In this document: positions 30,098 to 40,003 of the stretch, piece after piece
Position numbering within the stretch: the stretch's first letter is position 1
Layout: each line of letters begins with the position of its first letter
NCBI GenBank assembly: GCA_946480915.1
Contig: CAMLLO010000005.1
Location: 62,001 to 126,000 of the forward strand
Source of the DNA: an uncultured Sphingobacteriaceae bacterium
GTDB lineage: Bacteria; Bacteroidota; Bacteroidia; Sphingobacteriales; Sphingobacteriaceae
Length of the DNA stretch: 64,000 nt
Direction: 5' to 3'
Position numbers and translations under genes: made by a program
The notes under the pieces: model-generated
Told to the model about the DNA's origin: nothing
What the model saw: only the letters and a program-made list of their open reading frames with translations
Database searches by the model: none

Positions 30098-32418
30098 TAT
30101 ATTTTTTTTCTGCGACTAAAAATTCCTGTTTTCTTTCTGTTAAGCAGTTGTTCTTGTTTTGATTGAGCATCTACCACTGCAATGGTAACCATGTTAACAA
30201 TTTCGCGAACAGAACTTCCCATTTGCAAAACATGAACGGCTTTATTCAATCCCAATAAAATAGGGCCAACGGCTTCAGCTTCACCAAGCTCTTGTAATAG
30301 CTTATATGCAATGTTCCCTGATTCCAGATTTGGAAATACCAGCGTATTGGCCGGCGCGTCTGAAAGCGTACAAAAAGGGAAGATATCTTTTAGCAGGGAA
30401 TTGTTTATTGCAAAATTTGCCTGCATCTCGCCGTCAACTGTAATTTCGGGATGATGTTCATGCAAAATGCGTACAGCTTCTCTTGTTTTATCAGGCACTT
30501 CACCTTCATTTGAACCAAAGTTGGAATAGGATAGTATTGCGATACGCGGATTAATATTGAATTTACGTACTGAGTTATCTAATAAAATCGTAAGATCTAC
30601 TAATTCTTCGATAGTAGGATTTTTATTTATAGTTGTATCACCAAAAAATACAGGTCCCTTTTTGGTTAACATCATATACATTCCTGCCACCCGGTTAACA
30701 CCTTCTTCAGTTCCTATCACCTGCAGAGCGGGTCTAACCGTTACTCCATAGTCTTTTGTTAATCCTGAAATCAGGGCATCGGCTTCGCCGAATTCAACCA
30801 TGCAAGCGCCGTAATAATTTCTGTCGAGTAAAAGTTTTCTGGCTTCGAATAAGGTGATTCCTTTGCGCTGACGCTTTTTGTAAAGCAGTTGTGCGAACTG
30901 CTCAACCTTTGCCAGCTCCTCAGCAGGTTCAATGATCTGTACTCCGTCAAGATCAAGCCCCGTTTCTTTTAGAATGGCCTTGATTTTGGCTTTGTTTCCT
31001 AATAAAATAGGCCGGGCAATACCTTCATCTTTTACAATCTGAGCGGCCTTTAAAATTTTATAATGATCGGCTTCTGCGAAGACGATACATTTTGGATCCG
31101 ACTTCGCTTTGCTGCTTAATCCGCGTAAAAGCGCATCCTCGGTTCCAAGTCTCCGGTTTAATTCATCGGCGTAAGCTTCCCAATTGCTGATGGTTTTGCG
31201 GGCAATTCCTGAGTCAATAGCTGCTTTAGCCACTGCTACGGAGACCGATGTAATTAGCCTCGGATCCATCGGTTTAGGAATGATATAATCCTTGCCGAAG
31301 CTTATATTTTTTTTGTTATTGTACGCCAGGTTTACCGACTCGGGAACGGTTTTTTTAGCCAGTTCTGCAATTGCTTTAACCGCGGCAATTTTCATTTCTT
31401 CGTTGATGCCAGTAGCTCTTACATCCATTGCACCACGAAAAATGTAGGGGAATCCTAAAACGTTATTAACCTGGTTTGGATAATCCGAACGTCCCGTGGC
31501 CATAATTACATCTTTTCTGGCATTAACGGCAAGTTCGTATGCAATTTCGGGGTTTGGATTTGCCATGGCGAAAACGATAGGGTTTTTTGCCATCGTTTTA
31601 AGCATTTCGGGGCTCAATACATCGGAAGTAGAAAGACCAATAAATACATCCGAATCTTTCATCGCCTCGGCAAGTGTATTTATATCCCTGCTAGTCGCGA
31701 ATTCCGCTTTTATTGGCTCTAGTTTTTCACGGTCTTTACGAATAACTCCCGACCGGTCAACCATTACCATGTTTTCTTTCAAAGCCCCAAGGCTTACATA
31801 CAGTCGTGAGCAAGAAATAGCTGCGGCACCGGCACCGTTGATTACTATTTTAACTTTATCCAGTTTTTTTCTTTGAATTTCGCAAGCATTGAGAAGGGCG
31901 GCTGCGGAAATTATTGCAGTACCGTGCTGATCGTCATGCATCACCGGAATGTTCATTTCGGCTTTTAAGCGACGTTCTATTTCAAAACATTCTGGTGCTT
32001 TTATATCTTCAAGGTTGATGCCCCCAAAGGTTGGCTCGAGCGCTTTCACGATCTTTACAAATTCATCAACATCTTTTGTGTTAAGCTCAAGGTCGAACAC
32101 ATCAATATCTGCGAAAATTTTAAATAATAAGCCTTTTCCTTCCATCACCGGCTTACCGGCTTCGGGTCCGATATCCCCCAACCCAAGCACCGCAGTTCCA
32201 TTGCTGATCACGGCAACAAGATTTCCTTTTGCGGTATATTTATAAACGTCATCAACATTATCGGCTATACGGAGACAAGGTTCTGCTACTCCGGGCGAAT
32301 AAGCTAAAGTAAGATCGCGTTGTGAATTGGTAGGCTTGGTAGGAACAACTTCTATTTTTCCAGGTCGCCCTTGAGAATGGTAGTCAAGAGCATCCTGTTT
32401 ACGATTAATTTTACTCAT
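30097..32418 (-). CDS. maeB: NADP-dependent malic enzyme fused to a phosphotransacetylase-like domain
   Basis: Decarboxylates malate to pyruvate with NADP+ reduction. The protein is the long MaeB type: malic domain (~1-430) with YSPGVAEPC, the [14 protein letters not shown] motif, [26 protein letters not shown] and the NAD(P)-binding [10 protein letters not shown], followed by a C-terminal PTA-like domain (~445-773) that usually regulates by acetyl-CoA and lacks transferase activity. I chose the ATG at 32418 (773 residues, starting [14 protein letters not shown]); the frame runs further to 32475 but that extension is not family-like. ruvA and sprA follow. Confidence 0.94.
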   Translation of the reverse strand: MSKINRKQDALDYHSQGRPGKIEVVPTKPTNSQRDLTLAYSPGVAEPCLRIADNVDDVYKYTAKGNLVAVISNGTAVLGLGDIGPEAGKPVMEGKGLLFKIFADIDVFDLELNTKDVDEFVKIVKALEPTFGGINLEDIKAPECFEIERRLKAEMNIPVMHDDQHGTAIISAAALLNACEIQRKKLDKVKIVINGAGAAAISCSRLYVSLGALKENMVMVDRSGVIRKDREKLEPIKAEFATSRDINTLAEAMKDSDVFIGLSTSDVLSPEMLKTMAKNPIVFAMANPNPEIAYELAVNARKDVIMATGRSDYPNQVNNVLGFPYIFRGAMDVRATGINEEMKIAAVKAIAELAKKTVPESVNLAYNNKKNISFGKDYIIPKPMDPRLITSVSVAVAKAAIDSGIARKTISNWEAYADELNRRLGTEDALLRGLSSKAKSDPKCIVFAEADHYKILKAAQIVKDEGIARPILLGNKAKIKAILKETGLDLDGVQIIEPAEELAKVEQFAQLLYKKRQRKGITLFEARKLLLDRNYYGACMVEFGEADALISGLTKDYGVTVRPALQVIGTEEGVNRVAGMYMMLTKKGPVFFGDTTINKNPTIEELVDLTILLDNSVRKFNINPRIAILSYSNFGSNEGEVPDKTREAVRILHEHHPEITVDGEMQANFAINNSLLKDIFPFCTLSDAPANTLVFPNLESGNIAYKLLQELGEAEAVGPILLGLNKAVHVLQMGSSVREIVNMVTIAVVDAQSKQEQLLNRKKTGIFSRRKKI

Positions 32419-32517
32419 TAGATTTATCGCTTGGTGAGGCACCTGTAAAATTACGAATCTAATTTTGCGGGGCAACGGTTTGAGCGAAATAATAAAAGAT
32501 TTCTCTCTTGGGCTAAA

Positions 32518-33684
32518 TCACCCCTGAATGATCTTTAAAACCATTCCGGTTTGTACTGAGTAATGCTTTAACTTGTTTATAATTTTAATTTCTTCTTCGG
32601 TGCTGTTAAACTTTTCAGCAATTGAATCCAGCGTATCGCCTTCTTGTACTCTGTATGAAAAAGATACATCGCGGTGCACATACTTTGACGACTTTGGAAG
32701 GTCGCTTGCAGGTACCTGGTAAGAAAGCATTAGGTCGCCCTCTACAGGTGAAGTCTTCAGCATTTCCTCGCGTAACGCTGTGTATATATATGATTTAATC
32801 TCAGGAATAATCAATTTTTTAGGATCGTTTGCTGATCCGCCGATAATCAGATTTTTGTAGGATGGATTTAAAAGCGCAAGCATATCAATGTCTATGTTCG
32901 CTGCTTTTGAAATGCTCCAAAGAGACACTTTTCTATTTACAGTAAGGGTATTCGTAAAAATGTTGAGATTTGTTTCTGAAGGGTAAATACCGTGTTTCTT
33001 ATAGTTGTTCATGATATAAACAGTGGCTATAAAAGACGGCACATAGTTTTGCGTTTCTGCAGGCAAGTATTTCCGTATGGCCCAGTAATCCAGGTTTCCG
33101 CCCCCGGCATCTTCCCTGGCCCATTTTATTCTGTTATGACCGCAATTATATGAAGCAATAGCCAATAACCAGTCGTTATACATTTGGTAGGATTTAAGAA
33201 GGTAATCAGCAGCTGCTTCAGAAGCTAAAACCGGATCTTTTCTTTCGTCAAGAGTGTCGTTAATAGTTAGGCCGTAAATTTTGCCAACGGGTTCAATAAA
33301 CTGCCATAAGCCAGTTGCACCAACCCACGACTGGGCATTTGCGTTTAACGAAGATTCTACAACAGATAGGTATTTAAGTTCGGAGGGAAGGCCTTTTTCT
33401 TTAAATACACGTTCATATATGGGGAAATAATATTTTGAAAGACCCAGTACTTTTGAGAAACGCGCTTTTTGAGATGCATACGTTTCAATTAGCCTTTGTA
33501 CCGGTTCGTTGTATGTAAGAGGAACAGTTTTTTGTAAGTTTTCGAGGGTCAGGCGGTAAGCAGGGTCGACGGAGGTCGTACTGTTAATTGTAATCTTTTT
33601 TTCTGATGCTTTGGTTTCCAGCGAAAATCCCAATAATCCCACTCCGCTGAACAAAACCAAAGTATAGGTTAATGCTCTTTTCAT
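32518..33684 (-). CDS. Membrane-bound lytic murein transglycosylase D-like, SLT plus LysM
   Basis: Cleaves the MurNAc-GlcNAc bond of peptidoglycan. The 388 residues start with a signal sequence; then the SLT domain with catalytic Glu110 in LSVVESSLN, followed by GATGLWQF, DPVLASEAAADYL and ASYNCGHNRI, all typical of MltD; and a C-terminal LysM (SYRVQEGDTLDSIAEKFN, ~335-385) that binds the wall. The ATG at 33684 is preferred over the TTG one codon earlier. The gene stands alone between maeB and gatA. Confidence 0.92.
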   Translation of the reverse strand: MKRALTYTLVLFSGVGLLGFSLETKASEKKITINSTTSVDPAYRLTLENLQKTVPLTYNEPVQRLIETYASQKARFSKVLGLSKYYFPIYERVFKEKGLPSELKYLSVVESSLNANAQSWVGATGLWQFIEPVGKIYGLTINDTLDERKDPVLASEAAADYLLKSYQMYNDWLLAIASYNCGHNRIKWAREDAGGGNLDYWAIRKYLPAETQNYVPSFIATVYIMNNYKKHGIYPSETNLNIFTNTLTVNRKVSLWSISKAANIDIDMLALLNPSYKNLIIGGSANDPKKLIIPEIKSYIYTALREEMLKTSPVEGDLMLSYQVPASDLPKSSKYVHRDVSFSYRVQEGDTLDSIAEKFNSTEEEIKIINKLKHYSVQTGMVLKIIQG

Positions 33685-33732
33685 CAATTTTACTAGTTTG
33701 GCACCAATGCCGTTAAATATCAGTGCCTTTTA

Positions 33733-35172
33733 CTAAATTACCTGTTTTTTTGTTACATTCAAAACGTATTTAGAAAAGGAAAGTAGTTCTGACTCTCCAA
33801 AACGTTTCCCAATAAATTGTATACCTATCGGTAAATTCGTTTTGCTTGTTCCAACAGGCAATGATATTGCCGGAATTCCGGCCAATGAGGCTTGAACAGT
33901 GAAGATATCAGCCAGATACATTACCACCGGATCATCTATTTTTTCCCCAATTCCAAATGCCGGTCCGGGTGTTGTGGGCAACAAAATAAAATCATGATTC
34001 CTGAGGATCTCCTCAGTTTTCTCGCGAATAAGTCGCCTTACTTTTTGTGCTTTCCCATAAAATGCATCGTAATGTCCCGCACTTAATACAAAGGTTCCGA
34101 GCAGAATGCGTCGTTTTACCTCTTCACCAAATCCCTCTGAGCGGGATTTCTTATAGGTGCTTTCCAGGTCAACAGCATTCGGACTCCTATAGCCATAATG
34201 CACTCCGTCATAACGAGCCAAATTTGATGACGACTCGGCCATTGTAAGGATATAATAAGTTGGCACAACATAGTCGAGGTATGGAAAAGAAATAGGCTCA
34301 ACTTCATGCCCCTCTTCGAGCAGGCGCTTGATAGTACTTTCTGTCAGTGCTTTAATTTCCGGATCTAAACCTTCGCTATGCAAGGTTTCGGGTAAATAGG
34401 CTATGCGTTTTTTCCCTGACGAATTCAGGTTTTGCGAATATGCCGGGACTGGAAGAGTAGAGCAGGTGCTGTCATACTCATCATGTCCTGCAATTACTTC
34501 TAAAAGTAAAGCTGCATCTTCTACTGAATTTGTTATAGGGCCTACCTGATCGAAAGATGAGGCGTAGGCAATAATTCCATGGCGTGAAACTCTGCCATAG
34601 GTGGGTTTTAGTCCGACAACCCCACAAAAAGCGGCGGGTTGCCTTACCGAGCCTCCTGTGTCTGTGCCTAAAGATGCCATACATAAGCCAGCCTGAACGG
34701 CAACTGCAGAACCGCCAGAAGAACCTCCAGGGACTTTGGTATTATCAGCATCGTTTTTAACGGGCCCGAAGTAAGAGTTTTCATTCGAGCCACCCATCGC
34801 AAACTCGTCACAGTTTTGCCTACCGATTATAATAGCATCCTCAGCCAAAATGCGTTCTACGACTGTGGATGAAAAGATTGAATTATAATTTTGCAGAATT
34901 TTGGAGCCTGCAGAGACATTATGATCTTTATAGCAGATCAAATCTTTGATCCCAAGAATCATCCCTCCAAGTTTCCCTGCTGTGCCATTCAATATTTTAG
35001 CCTGAATCTCAGCTGCTTTGGCTTTGGCTTCATCAGCATAAACCTCCACAAAAGCATTTAAATGCTTTTTTTCCTCTATTCGTTGTAAATAATCCTGAAC
35101 AAGTTCGACTAACTGAATTTTACCTTCTTTTATCTCTGTTTGGACAGATTTTAGAGATGAGTACTGATGCAT
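33733..35172 (-). CDS. gatA: Asp-tRNA(Asn)/Glu-tRNA(Gln) amidotransferase subunit A
   Basis: GatA hydrolyses glutamine and supplies ammonia to GatB for transamidation of misacylated tRNA. The 479 residues carry the amidase signature VPGGSSGGSA and the Ser-cisSer-Lys triad at Lys76, Ser151 and Ser175 (GTDTGGSVRQPA), with the same spacing as in characterised GatA. The C-terminal half has the family's SAGHYDAFYGKAQKVRRLI. gatB and gatC are elsewhere. A terminator for the tat genes lies just upstream, separating it from the tat-envC unit. Confidence 0.95.
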   Translation of the reverse strand: MHQYSSLKSVQTEIKEGKIQLVELVQDYLQRIEEKKHLNAFVEVYADEAKAKAAEIQAKILNGTAGKLGGMILGIKDLICYKDHNVSAGSKILQNYNSIFSSTVVERILAEDAIIIGRQNCDEFAMGGSNENSYFGPVKNDADNTKVPGGSSGGSAVAVQAGLCMASLGTDTGGSVRQPAAFCGVVGLKPTYGRVSRHGIIAYASSFDQVGPITNSVEDAALLLEVIAGHDEYDSTCSTLPVPAYSQNLNSSGKKRIAYLPETLHSEGLDPEIKALTESTIKRLLEEGHEVEPISFPYLDYVVPTYYILTMAESSSNLARYDGVHYGYRSPNAVDLESTYKKSRSEGFGEEVKRRILLGTFVLSAGHYDAFYGKAQKVRRLIREKTEEILRNHDFILLPTTPGPAFGIGEKIDDPVVMYLADIFTVQASLAGIPAISLPVGTSKTNLPIGIQFIGKRFGESELLSFSKYVLNVTKKQVI

Positions 35173-35243
35173 GCCGTGAAATTACGCATTTCTGTGAAAT
35201 GAAAGCAATAATGCTTCATTCATTGAAATTTTTTAAATTGAAA

Positions 35244-35269
35244 AACCTCATCCAGTTATGAATGAGGTT
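35244..35269 (-). terminator. Terminator of the tatA operon
   Basis: An 8-bp stem AACCTCAT/ATGAGGTT with a 10-base loop is followed on the minus strand by a T-rich run. It lies 20 bp after the stop of the last tatA gene and before gatA. Confidence 0.75.
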
Positions 35270-35289
35270 AGAATATCTGTTTTCGAGAA

Positions 35290-35484
35290 TTATAGATCGC
35301 GGCGGTCAGCGTCTTTCGTTGCTGCAGGCTCACCATCTTTTCCTTCTTTAAACTCTTTTACTCCGCGGCCTAATCCACGCATTAATTCCGGGATTTTTTT
35401 ACCACCGAATAATAAAAGAAGTGCCACAACAATTAAAATAATTTCCGGTGCACCTAAGCCTGCTAAAAAAATACTACTTACCAT
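35290..35484 (-). CDS. tatA: Sec-independent protein translocase TatA/E-type subunit, copy 2
   Basis: TatA oligomers help move folded twin-arginine proteins across the inner membrane. The 64 residues have one N-terminal helix (APEIILIVVALLLLFGGKKIPEL), the FGGKKIPEL hinge, an amphipathic helix (MRGLGRGVKEFKEG) and a charged tail. It follows another TatA-type gene by 2 bp. No tatC is in the window. Confidence 0.93.
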   Translation of the reverse strand: MVSSIFLAGLGAPEIILIVVALLLLFGGKKIPELMRGLGRGVKEFKEGKDGEPAATKDADRRDL

Positions 35485-35486
35485 TT

Positions 35487-35756
35487 TTATAATTTTGACT
35501 GTGTCTGATCTGTGTTGGTTTCCTGACTTGATGAACCAGTGACATCAATATTCATGTCATCATGTACGGAATTTATATTACGATGGATTTCTCTCTTTAC
35601 TCCATCCGACGCGTCTTTGAATTCGCGAATGCCTTTTCCTAATCCGCGGGCCAGTTCAGGAAGCTTTTTGCCCCCGAAAAGCAATAGTATGGCCAGCATG
35701 ATTAACATTATCTCCGGGGTTCCCATATTAAGGAATAAAAAAATCGAGCTCAACAT
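35487..35756 (-). CDS. Sec-independent protein translocase TatA/B-type subunit, copy 1
   Basis: An 89-residue Tat subunit with the same plan as its neighbour: helix GTPEIMLIMLAILLLF, hinge FGGKKLPEL, amphipathic helix ARGLGKGIREFKDA and a longer acidic, Ser/Thr/Gln-rich tail. The longer tail could mark a TatB-like role, but the hinge is TatA-like, so I leave the symbol open. The ATG at 35756 is chosen over the TTG at 35762; a TATATTTG promoter box lies 20 bp upstream. Confidence 0.9.
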   Translation of the reverse strand: MLSSIFLFLNMGTPEIMLIMLAILLLFGGKKLPELARGLGKGIREFKDASDGVKREIHRNINSVHDDMNIDVTGSSSQETNTDQTQSKL

Positions 35757-35775
35757 TATCAATCAATTAAGTTTG

Positions 35776-35783
35776 CAAATATA
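35776..35783 (-). promoter_or_regulatory. Candidate promoter -7 box of the tat pair
   Basis: TATATTTG on the minus strand, an exact TAnnTTTG match, lies between the envC-like stop (35810) and the first tat ATG (35756). It allows the tat genes to be transcribed apart from the envC unit. Confidence 0.5.
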
Positions 35784-35809
35784 ACTATATATACGATGTA
35801 AATTCTATT

Positions 35810-37054
35810 TTAGTTTGCTAGCCAGGTTTCCGGATTCATCGCTACTCCCCCTTTTCTAACTTCAAAATGTAATTGCGTAGTTCCGTCAACAGGATCGGTT
35901 ATTACAGTGCCGATATTTTGTTTCAGAGATACCTTTTCGCCCTTAGAAACACTTGCAGAACGCAAATTTGAGTAAACTGTGAAATATTCACCGTGCTTGA
36001 TCAAAACCACATACGAACCGCCCATGTTTAAAACGGTTGATACTTCGCCAGAAAATACCGCTCTTACACCCGAACCCGGCTCGGTTTGAATATCTATTCC
36101 GTTGTTTTCAACTGTAACATTTCCATACCGGTTTGTTCCAAAGCGTGCCACACTATTACCTGCAGCAACAGGCCACGGTAATCTTCCGCGATTACTTAAA
36201 AAGTCTGAAGATAATTTAGCGGCTTCAGGCGTCGAGGCTAATACTCTTGATCCTGATGCAACTGGCTTTGCAGCTGTACCTGACCGAGCAGCTTCGGCTT
36301 TGGCAGCGGCCTCGGCACGCCTTTTTGCCTCCGCAATTTCCCGGTTAATTGCAGCACTAATAGATCTGTTTAATTTGGCAACTTCTTTTTGCTTTTTAGA
36401 TACCTCTTGCTTTAATAGCTTTTCCTGTTTGGTTAATTTAGTCAGTTGTACTGATTTGTTATTCTTTTCTTTACCAAGGGTTACTTTTTCCTTTTCCTGA
36501 TCGTGCAACAAATTGTTTTTAGATCGTTTATTCTGATCCAGCTCAACAATTTTCATTCCCAACTCCTTCTGGGTGTCTTGAATGTAGCCGGCTTGTTTTT
36601 TCCTGTAATCGCCAAATTGTTGCAGATATTTCAATCGCTTATATGCCTGATTAAAATTATCGGATGCAAAAATGAACATAAGCTTGCCATATGCACTTTG
36701 ATTTCTGAATGCAAATAAAATCATACCTGCATATTCTTTCTTCAATTTGGTTAATTGTGCCTGTAGCGAGCGAACCGTATTGGTGCTTTCTGATATCTGA
36801 TTATTAAGAAGTTTAACTTCCGAATTGATCGTGTTGATCTTCTCTTCTCTTAAACGGATCTGTGTATTTAAAACATTTATCTGTTTTAGCGATAACTTTT
36901 TATTGCTGCTGACTTTGGTTTGAGATCGTTTTAAAGCTTCAATTTCACGGGTTAAAGCGTCTTTCCGGCGCTTTAACTCGGCACTACTCTGACCAAAAGA
37001 TGAACCTGCAACACAGAAAAATATCAGTAAAATAAAAAGCTTTTTAAAAGTCAT
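35810..37054 (-). CDS. EnvC-like murein hydrolase activator with degenerate M23 (LytM) domain
   Basis: A periplasmic protein of 414 residues: signal peptide ending at SFG|Q (~21), a long Lys/Glu/Gln-rich coiled coil (~24-260), and a LytM domain (~300-410). The metal site is incomplete: the usual HxGxD is NNGID (Asn318 in place of the zinc His, Asp321 kept), and HxH is QLH (Gln394 in place of the catalytic His, His396 kept). EnvC of E. coli likewise is not an enzyme but activates amidases at the division septum, so an activator role is inferred. A TAGATTTG box at 37060-37067 lies just before its ATG. It follows the DUF4292 gene by 18 bp. Confidence 0.9.
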   Translation of the reverse strand: MTFKKLFILLIFFCVAGSSFGQSSAELKRRKDALTREIEALKRSQTKVSSNKKLSLKQINVLNTQIRLREEKINTINSEVKLLNNQISESTNTVRSLQAQLTKLKKEYAGMILFAFRNQSAYGKLMFIFASDNFNQAYKRLKYLQQFGDYRKKQAGYIQDTQKELGMKIVELDQNKRSKNNLLHDQEKEKVTLGKEKNNKSVQLTKLTKQEKLLKQEVSKKQKEVAKLNRSISAAINREIAEAKRRAEAAAKAEAARSGTAAKPVASGSRVLASTPEAAKLSSDFLSNRGRLPWPVAAGNSVARFGTNRYGNVTVENNGIDIQTEPGSGVRAVFSGEVSTVLNMGGSYVVLIKHGEYFTVYSNLRSASVSKGEKVSLKQNIGTVITDPVDGTTQLHFEVRKGGVAMNPETWLAN

Positions 37055-37072
37055 AGATGCAAATCTATCTAA

Positions 37073-37870
37073 TTAATCCTTTACAGTAAATCTTTTGGGT
37101 ACACTAAATGGGAATTCAACTGGCTCGTTTAATCCAACATGATTATATTTTAAATCGATATTGATCATTTTGCTCGAGGCGTTTGACTTTATAGATACCG
37201 TATGAGGGAATTCGTGGCCGCTTATACTTTTTGGGTCACTATAATTTACAGTTAAAGTTTGTGAAGCGGCTTTATCATTTAAATTGCTTTGGATAAGATT
37301 ATAATTTTCATTGAAAATAAGCAGATAAGCTAAGCCAGACATATCTCCTGTAAGATGAGCCTGACCACCATTAATATCTAAAATTGAAGACTGATTGAGA
37401 CTGCCGCTGATAGCGTTTCCAACAAAAAGATCCTGTAAAGTTTTAAAATTTACCTGCTTGTTTGCAAATTGATATACGTAACTGAATGGTTTCCTGGTAT
37501 ACGAACTTTCAATCCTGTTTAAAATCTTAATGCTATCTGGTGTAATTAAAGCACGAGCTACTTCGATGCCAGCGATCGCTGTCAGGGAAATCCAAATGGC
37601 TTTTTCGTTTTGCATTCGGATGTTCATGCTCACGTCATTGCTGTTATTATTGATAGTCAGATCGGCCTTGGCTTTTATAAGTAAGGTGTTGAAATTAATC
37701 TGTTTATCGGATATTTGTCTTAACACATCTGATTTCGATAAAGCCGAACTTGTCCCGATGCTTTGCGGGCCTTTTGTAATAACCGGGGCTGCTTGCTTTC
37801 TTGTTTTGCAGCCAAACGCCAAAAATAAAGCCAGCAGCAAAACTGCTTTATTCAAAATATTTCTTTTCAT
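37073..37870 (-). CDS. DUF4292 lipoprotein, possibly LolB-like
   Basis: The ATG at 37870 gives 265 residues with lipobox LAFGC (Cys21). The mature protein fits DUF4292: ISDKQINFNTLLIKAKADLT, AIWISLTAIAGIEVARALIT, and the strand-rich C-terminal half. Its lipoprotein nature, size and alternating beta pattern recall the LolA/LolB half-barrel fold that receives lipoproteins at the outer membrane. This is my inference, not a demonstrated function. It overlaps the TPR gene upstream by 23 bp and is followed by the EnvC-like gene, so it belongs to an envelope operon. Confidence 0.85.
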   Translation of the reverse strand: MKRNILNKAVLLLALFLAFGCKTRKQAAPVITKGPQSIGTSSALSKSDVLRQISDKQINFNTLLIKAKADLTINNNSNDVSMNIRMQNEKAIWISLTAIAGIEVARALITPDSIKILNRIESSYTRKPFSYVYQFANKQVNFKTLQDLFVGNAISGSLNQSSILDINGGQAHLTGDMSGLAYLLIFNENYNLIQSNLNDKAASQTLTVNYSDPKSISGHEFPHTVSIKSNASSKMINIDLKYNHVGLNEPVEFPFSVPKRFTVKD

Positions 37871-39569
37871 ATATTTTCTTTTCAAGGATCTCAGATTTTT
37901 CGCCTTTTTCTTTCGCTAATTTCCATTGCTCAAGAGCACGTTCTTTTTCGCCGAGATTAAATAGGATATCACCGTAGTGCTCTAACTGTGTTGAATTCTC
38001 TTTATTGCTTTTAATCGCTTTTTCAATCCAGATTTTTGCTTCCTTGTATTTCTTTTGTTTAAATAAAACCCATGCATAGGTGTCTTCAAATGATGCATTG
38101 CCTGGTTCGACTTCATTTGAACGTTTTGACATAGAAGCAGCCCTGTCAAGGTTTTCTTTTCTTAAGGACAGGTAATAAGCATAGTTGTTTAATACATACG
38201 TATTATCAGGATATAATTCTAAAGCCTTTTCGTACGACTGATCCGATTCTTTAAACTTTTTCAGTTTATTGTAAGAATCGCCCATAGCCGAATAAATTTG
38301 AGATAGAAAGACCTTGTTATCAACCTCTAGACTGGCTGCATTTTTTAAATGGCTCAGGGCTTTTTCGTGCTTGTTGGTTTGAGCGTATGCTATTGCGGTA
38401 TAAAAATAAAGTGGAGCCTGATTAGGGAATAAAGATAAAGCCTCCTCACCATCTGTAATAACAGCAGCATAATCTCGCTGGTTGGTTTGAATAGTTAATA
38501 ACTGCTCCCAGATTTGGTATACCTGATTGTTTAGTTTTAGTGCGTCTTTATATGCATTTTTCGCTTTTTCGAGCTGATTATCCTGAAACAATATATCACC
38601 ATACACCGAAAATGCCTTTGGATCTGCAGGATGAGTTTGAGTAGTAATCAAACCCAGTTCAATGGTTTCTGTTCTGGTTTTTGGGTCCTTCTTTAGTTCT
38701 GGAAAGAAGGAAAGAAGGATTTGAACCTTGGCATCAATGTTTAAAGTCGGATCAGAGAATGCTTTTTTTAACTCGACAAAAGCTTCGCTATTTTTGCCTT
38801 GGGTTTTGTATACATCTGCTAAAGCGAGACTAATGTACGGGTCGCTTGAATTTATGTTTTTTGCCTTTGTTAAGGTCTCGACGGTTTTGTTGAAATCACC
38901 TTGTTTTAAATAAACTTCACTGAGGTTTAAGTAATTGCGCATATCCCCAGGGTTTTTGGCTATCAGGCTCTCCAATTCTGAGGTGGCTTTGCCGGTATTT
39001 CCTTGTTTTTGATATAATCTTTGTCGCGCAATAATTAAACTTTCCGAGATACCAAAGCGGGTTTCTATTTCCTTATAGACCTTTTCAGCTTCGTCGTTTT
39101 TGTTTTGAATGAAAAAAGCATTTGCTTTATCAAAATAATAATCCTCTTCAGCAGGATCAATCCGAATCAATTCATCAAAAACTAATAAGAGCTGGTCAAT
39201 ATTCCGAGATTTTTTATAAATATCGCCTAATAGCAGCCAGTACCATTTATTGTCACTATTAACAGTTACGGCATTTCGGGCATATTTTTCGGCTTCCTTT
39301 TCCTGGTTTTTTAAATGATAAACGTTCGAAAGTTCGTATAACGCAGCGTGGTTAGAAGGATCAATCTCAAGGATCTTTTGAAAGTACGAGCCAGATTCTG
39401 CGGTGTTCTGCTTGGTTTTCTCTCGCAAGCCTTCATAAAAGAGTTCTTTTATTCTTATGCTATCTTCAGAAGAAAGTATGCGGCCAACAACAAAAACAGG
39501 AGCATTCTTCTTTTGTGCAAAGGCACCGCTGCTAAACAAAACCAAAAGAAAAAAAAGTCCTCTTATCAT
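37848..39569 (-). CDS. Periplasmic tetratricopeptide repeat protein
   Basis: The 573 residues start with a signal peptide (FFLLVLFSSGAFA|Q). About a dozen TPR-like repeats follow from ~50 to the C-terminus (for example SYFQKILEIDPSNHAALYEL, WYWLLLGDIYKKSR, QSYEKALELYPDNTYVLNNY). TPR proteins are scaffolds, and the partners here are unknown. The order dut-TPR-DUF4292-EnvC suggests an envelope role. The gene starts 2 bp after dut and overlaps the DUF4292 gene, so they are co-transcribed. Confidence 0.9.
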   Translation of the reverse strand: MIRGLFFLLVLFSSGAFAQKKNAPVFVVGRILSSEDSIRIKELFYEGLREKTKQNTAESGSYFQKILEIDPSNHAALYELSNVYHLKNQEKEAEKYARNAVTVNSDNKWYWLLLGDIYKKSRNIDQLLLVFDELIRIDPAEEDYYFDKANAFFIQNKNDEAEKVYKEIETRFGISESLIIARQRLYQKQGNTGKATSELESLIAKNPGDMRNYLNLSEVYLKQGDFNKTVETLTKAKNINSSDPYISLALADVYKTQGKNSEAFVELKKAFSDPTLNIDAKVQILLSFFPELKKDPKTRTETIELGLITTQTHPADPKAFSVYGDILFQDNQLEKAKNAYKDALKLNNQVYQIWEQLLTIQTNQRDYAAVITDGEEALSLFPNQAPLYFYTAIAYAQTNKHEKALSHLKNAASLEVDNKVFLSQIYSAMGDSYNKLKKFKESDQSYEKALELYPDNTYVLNNYAYYLSLRKENLDRAASMSKRSNEVEPGNASFEDTYAWVLFKQKKYKEAKIWIEKAIKSNKENSTQLEHYGDILFNLGEKERALEQWKLAKEKGEKSEILEKKIYEKKYFE

Positions 39570-39571
39570 AA

Positions 39572-40003
39572 TTAGACGCCCGTGTGTCCATAGCCTCCGG
39601 CTCCTCTGCTAGTTTCATTTAAAGAAACTGCATCTTCCCAACCGATTTGCTCATGTTTAGAAATGATCATTTGTGCAATGCGATCCCCGTTTTTTATAGT
39701 AAAGGCCGTATCAGAGAGGTTAATAAGTAATATTTTTATCTCCCCACGATAATCGGCGTCTATAGTTCCCGGTGAATTTAGAACTGTAATCCCATGCTTT
39801 AACGCTAAACCACTGCGGGGTCGTATTTGTGCCTCGAATCCTTTTTCCAATTCCATGTAAAGTCCTGTTGGAATGACAATTCTTTGCAAAGGTTTAATAG
39901 TTATTTCTTCAGAAATAAATGCTCTGAGATCCATGCCTGCCGAAAGCTCGGTCTCGTACGCTGGTAAAGGGTTGGTTGATTTATTTATTACTCGGATTCT
40001 CAT
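39572..40003 (-). CDS. dut: dUTP diphosphatase
   Basis: Hydrolyses dUTP to dUMP, keeping uracil out of DNA and supplying dTMP synthesis. The 143 residues contain the five trimeric dUTPase motifs: [44 protein letters not shown] and the glycine-rich [10 protein letters not shown] tail. Its start overlaps the flippase gene by 23 bp and the TPR gene begins 2 bp after its stop. Confidence 0.97.
   Translation of the reverse strand: MRIRVINKSTNPLPAYETELSAGMDLRAFISEEITIKPLQRIVIPTGLYMELEKGFEAQIRPRSGLALKHGITVLNSPGTIDADYRGEIKILLINLSDTAFTIKNGDRIAQMIISKHEQIGWEDAVSLNETSRGAGGYGHTGV

Noticed and set aside
30097..32418. Separate phosphotransacetylase gene after the malic enzyme
   Set aside because: The frame is continuous; long MaeB proteins carry this domain as a fused regulator.
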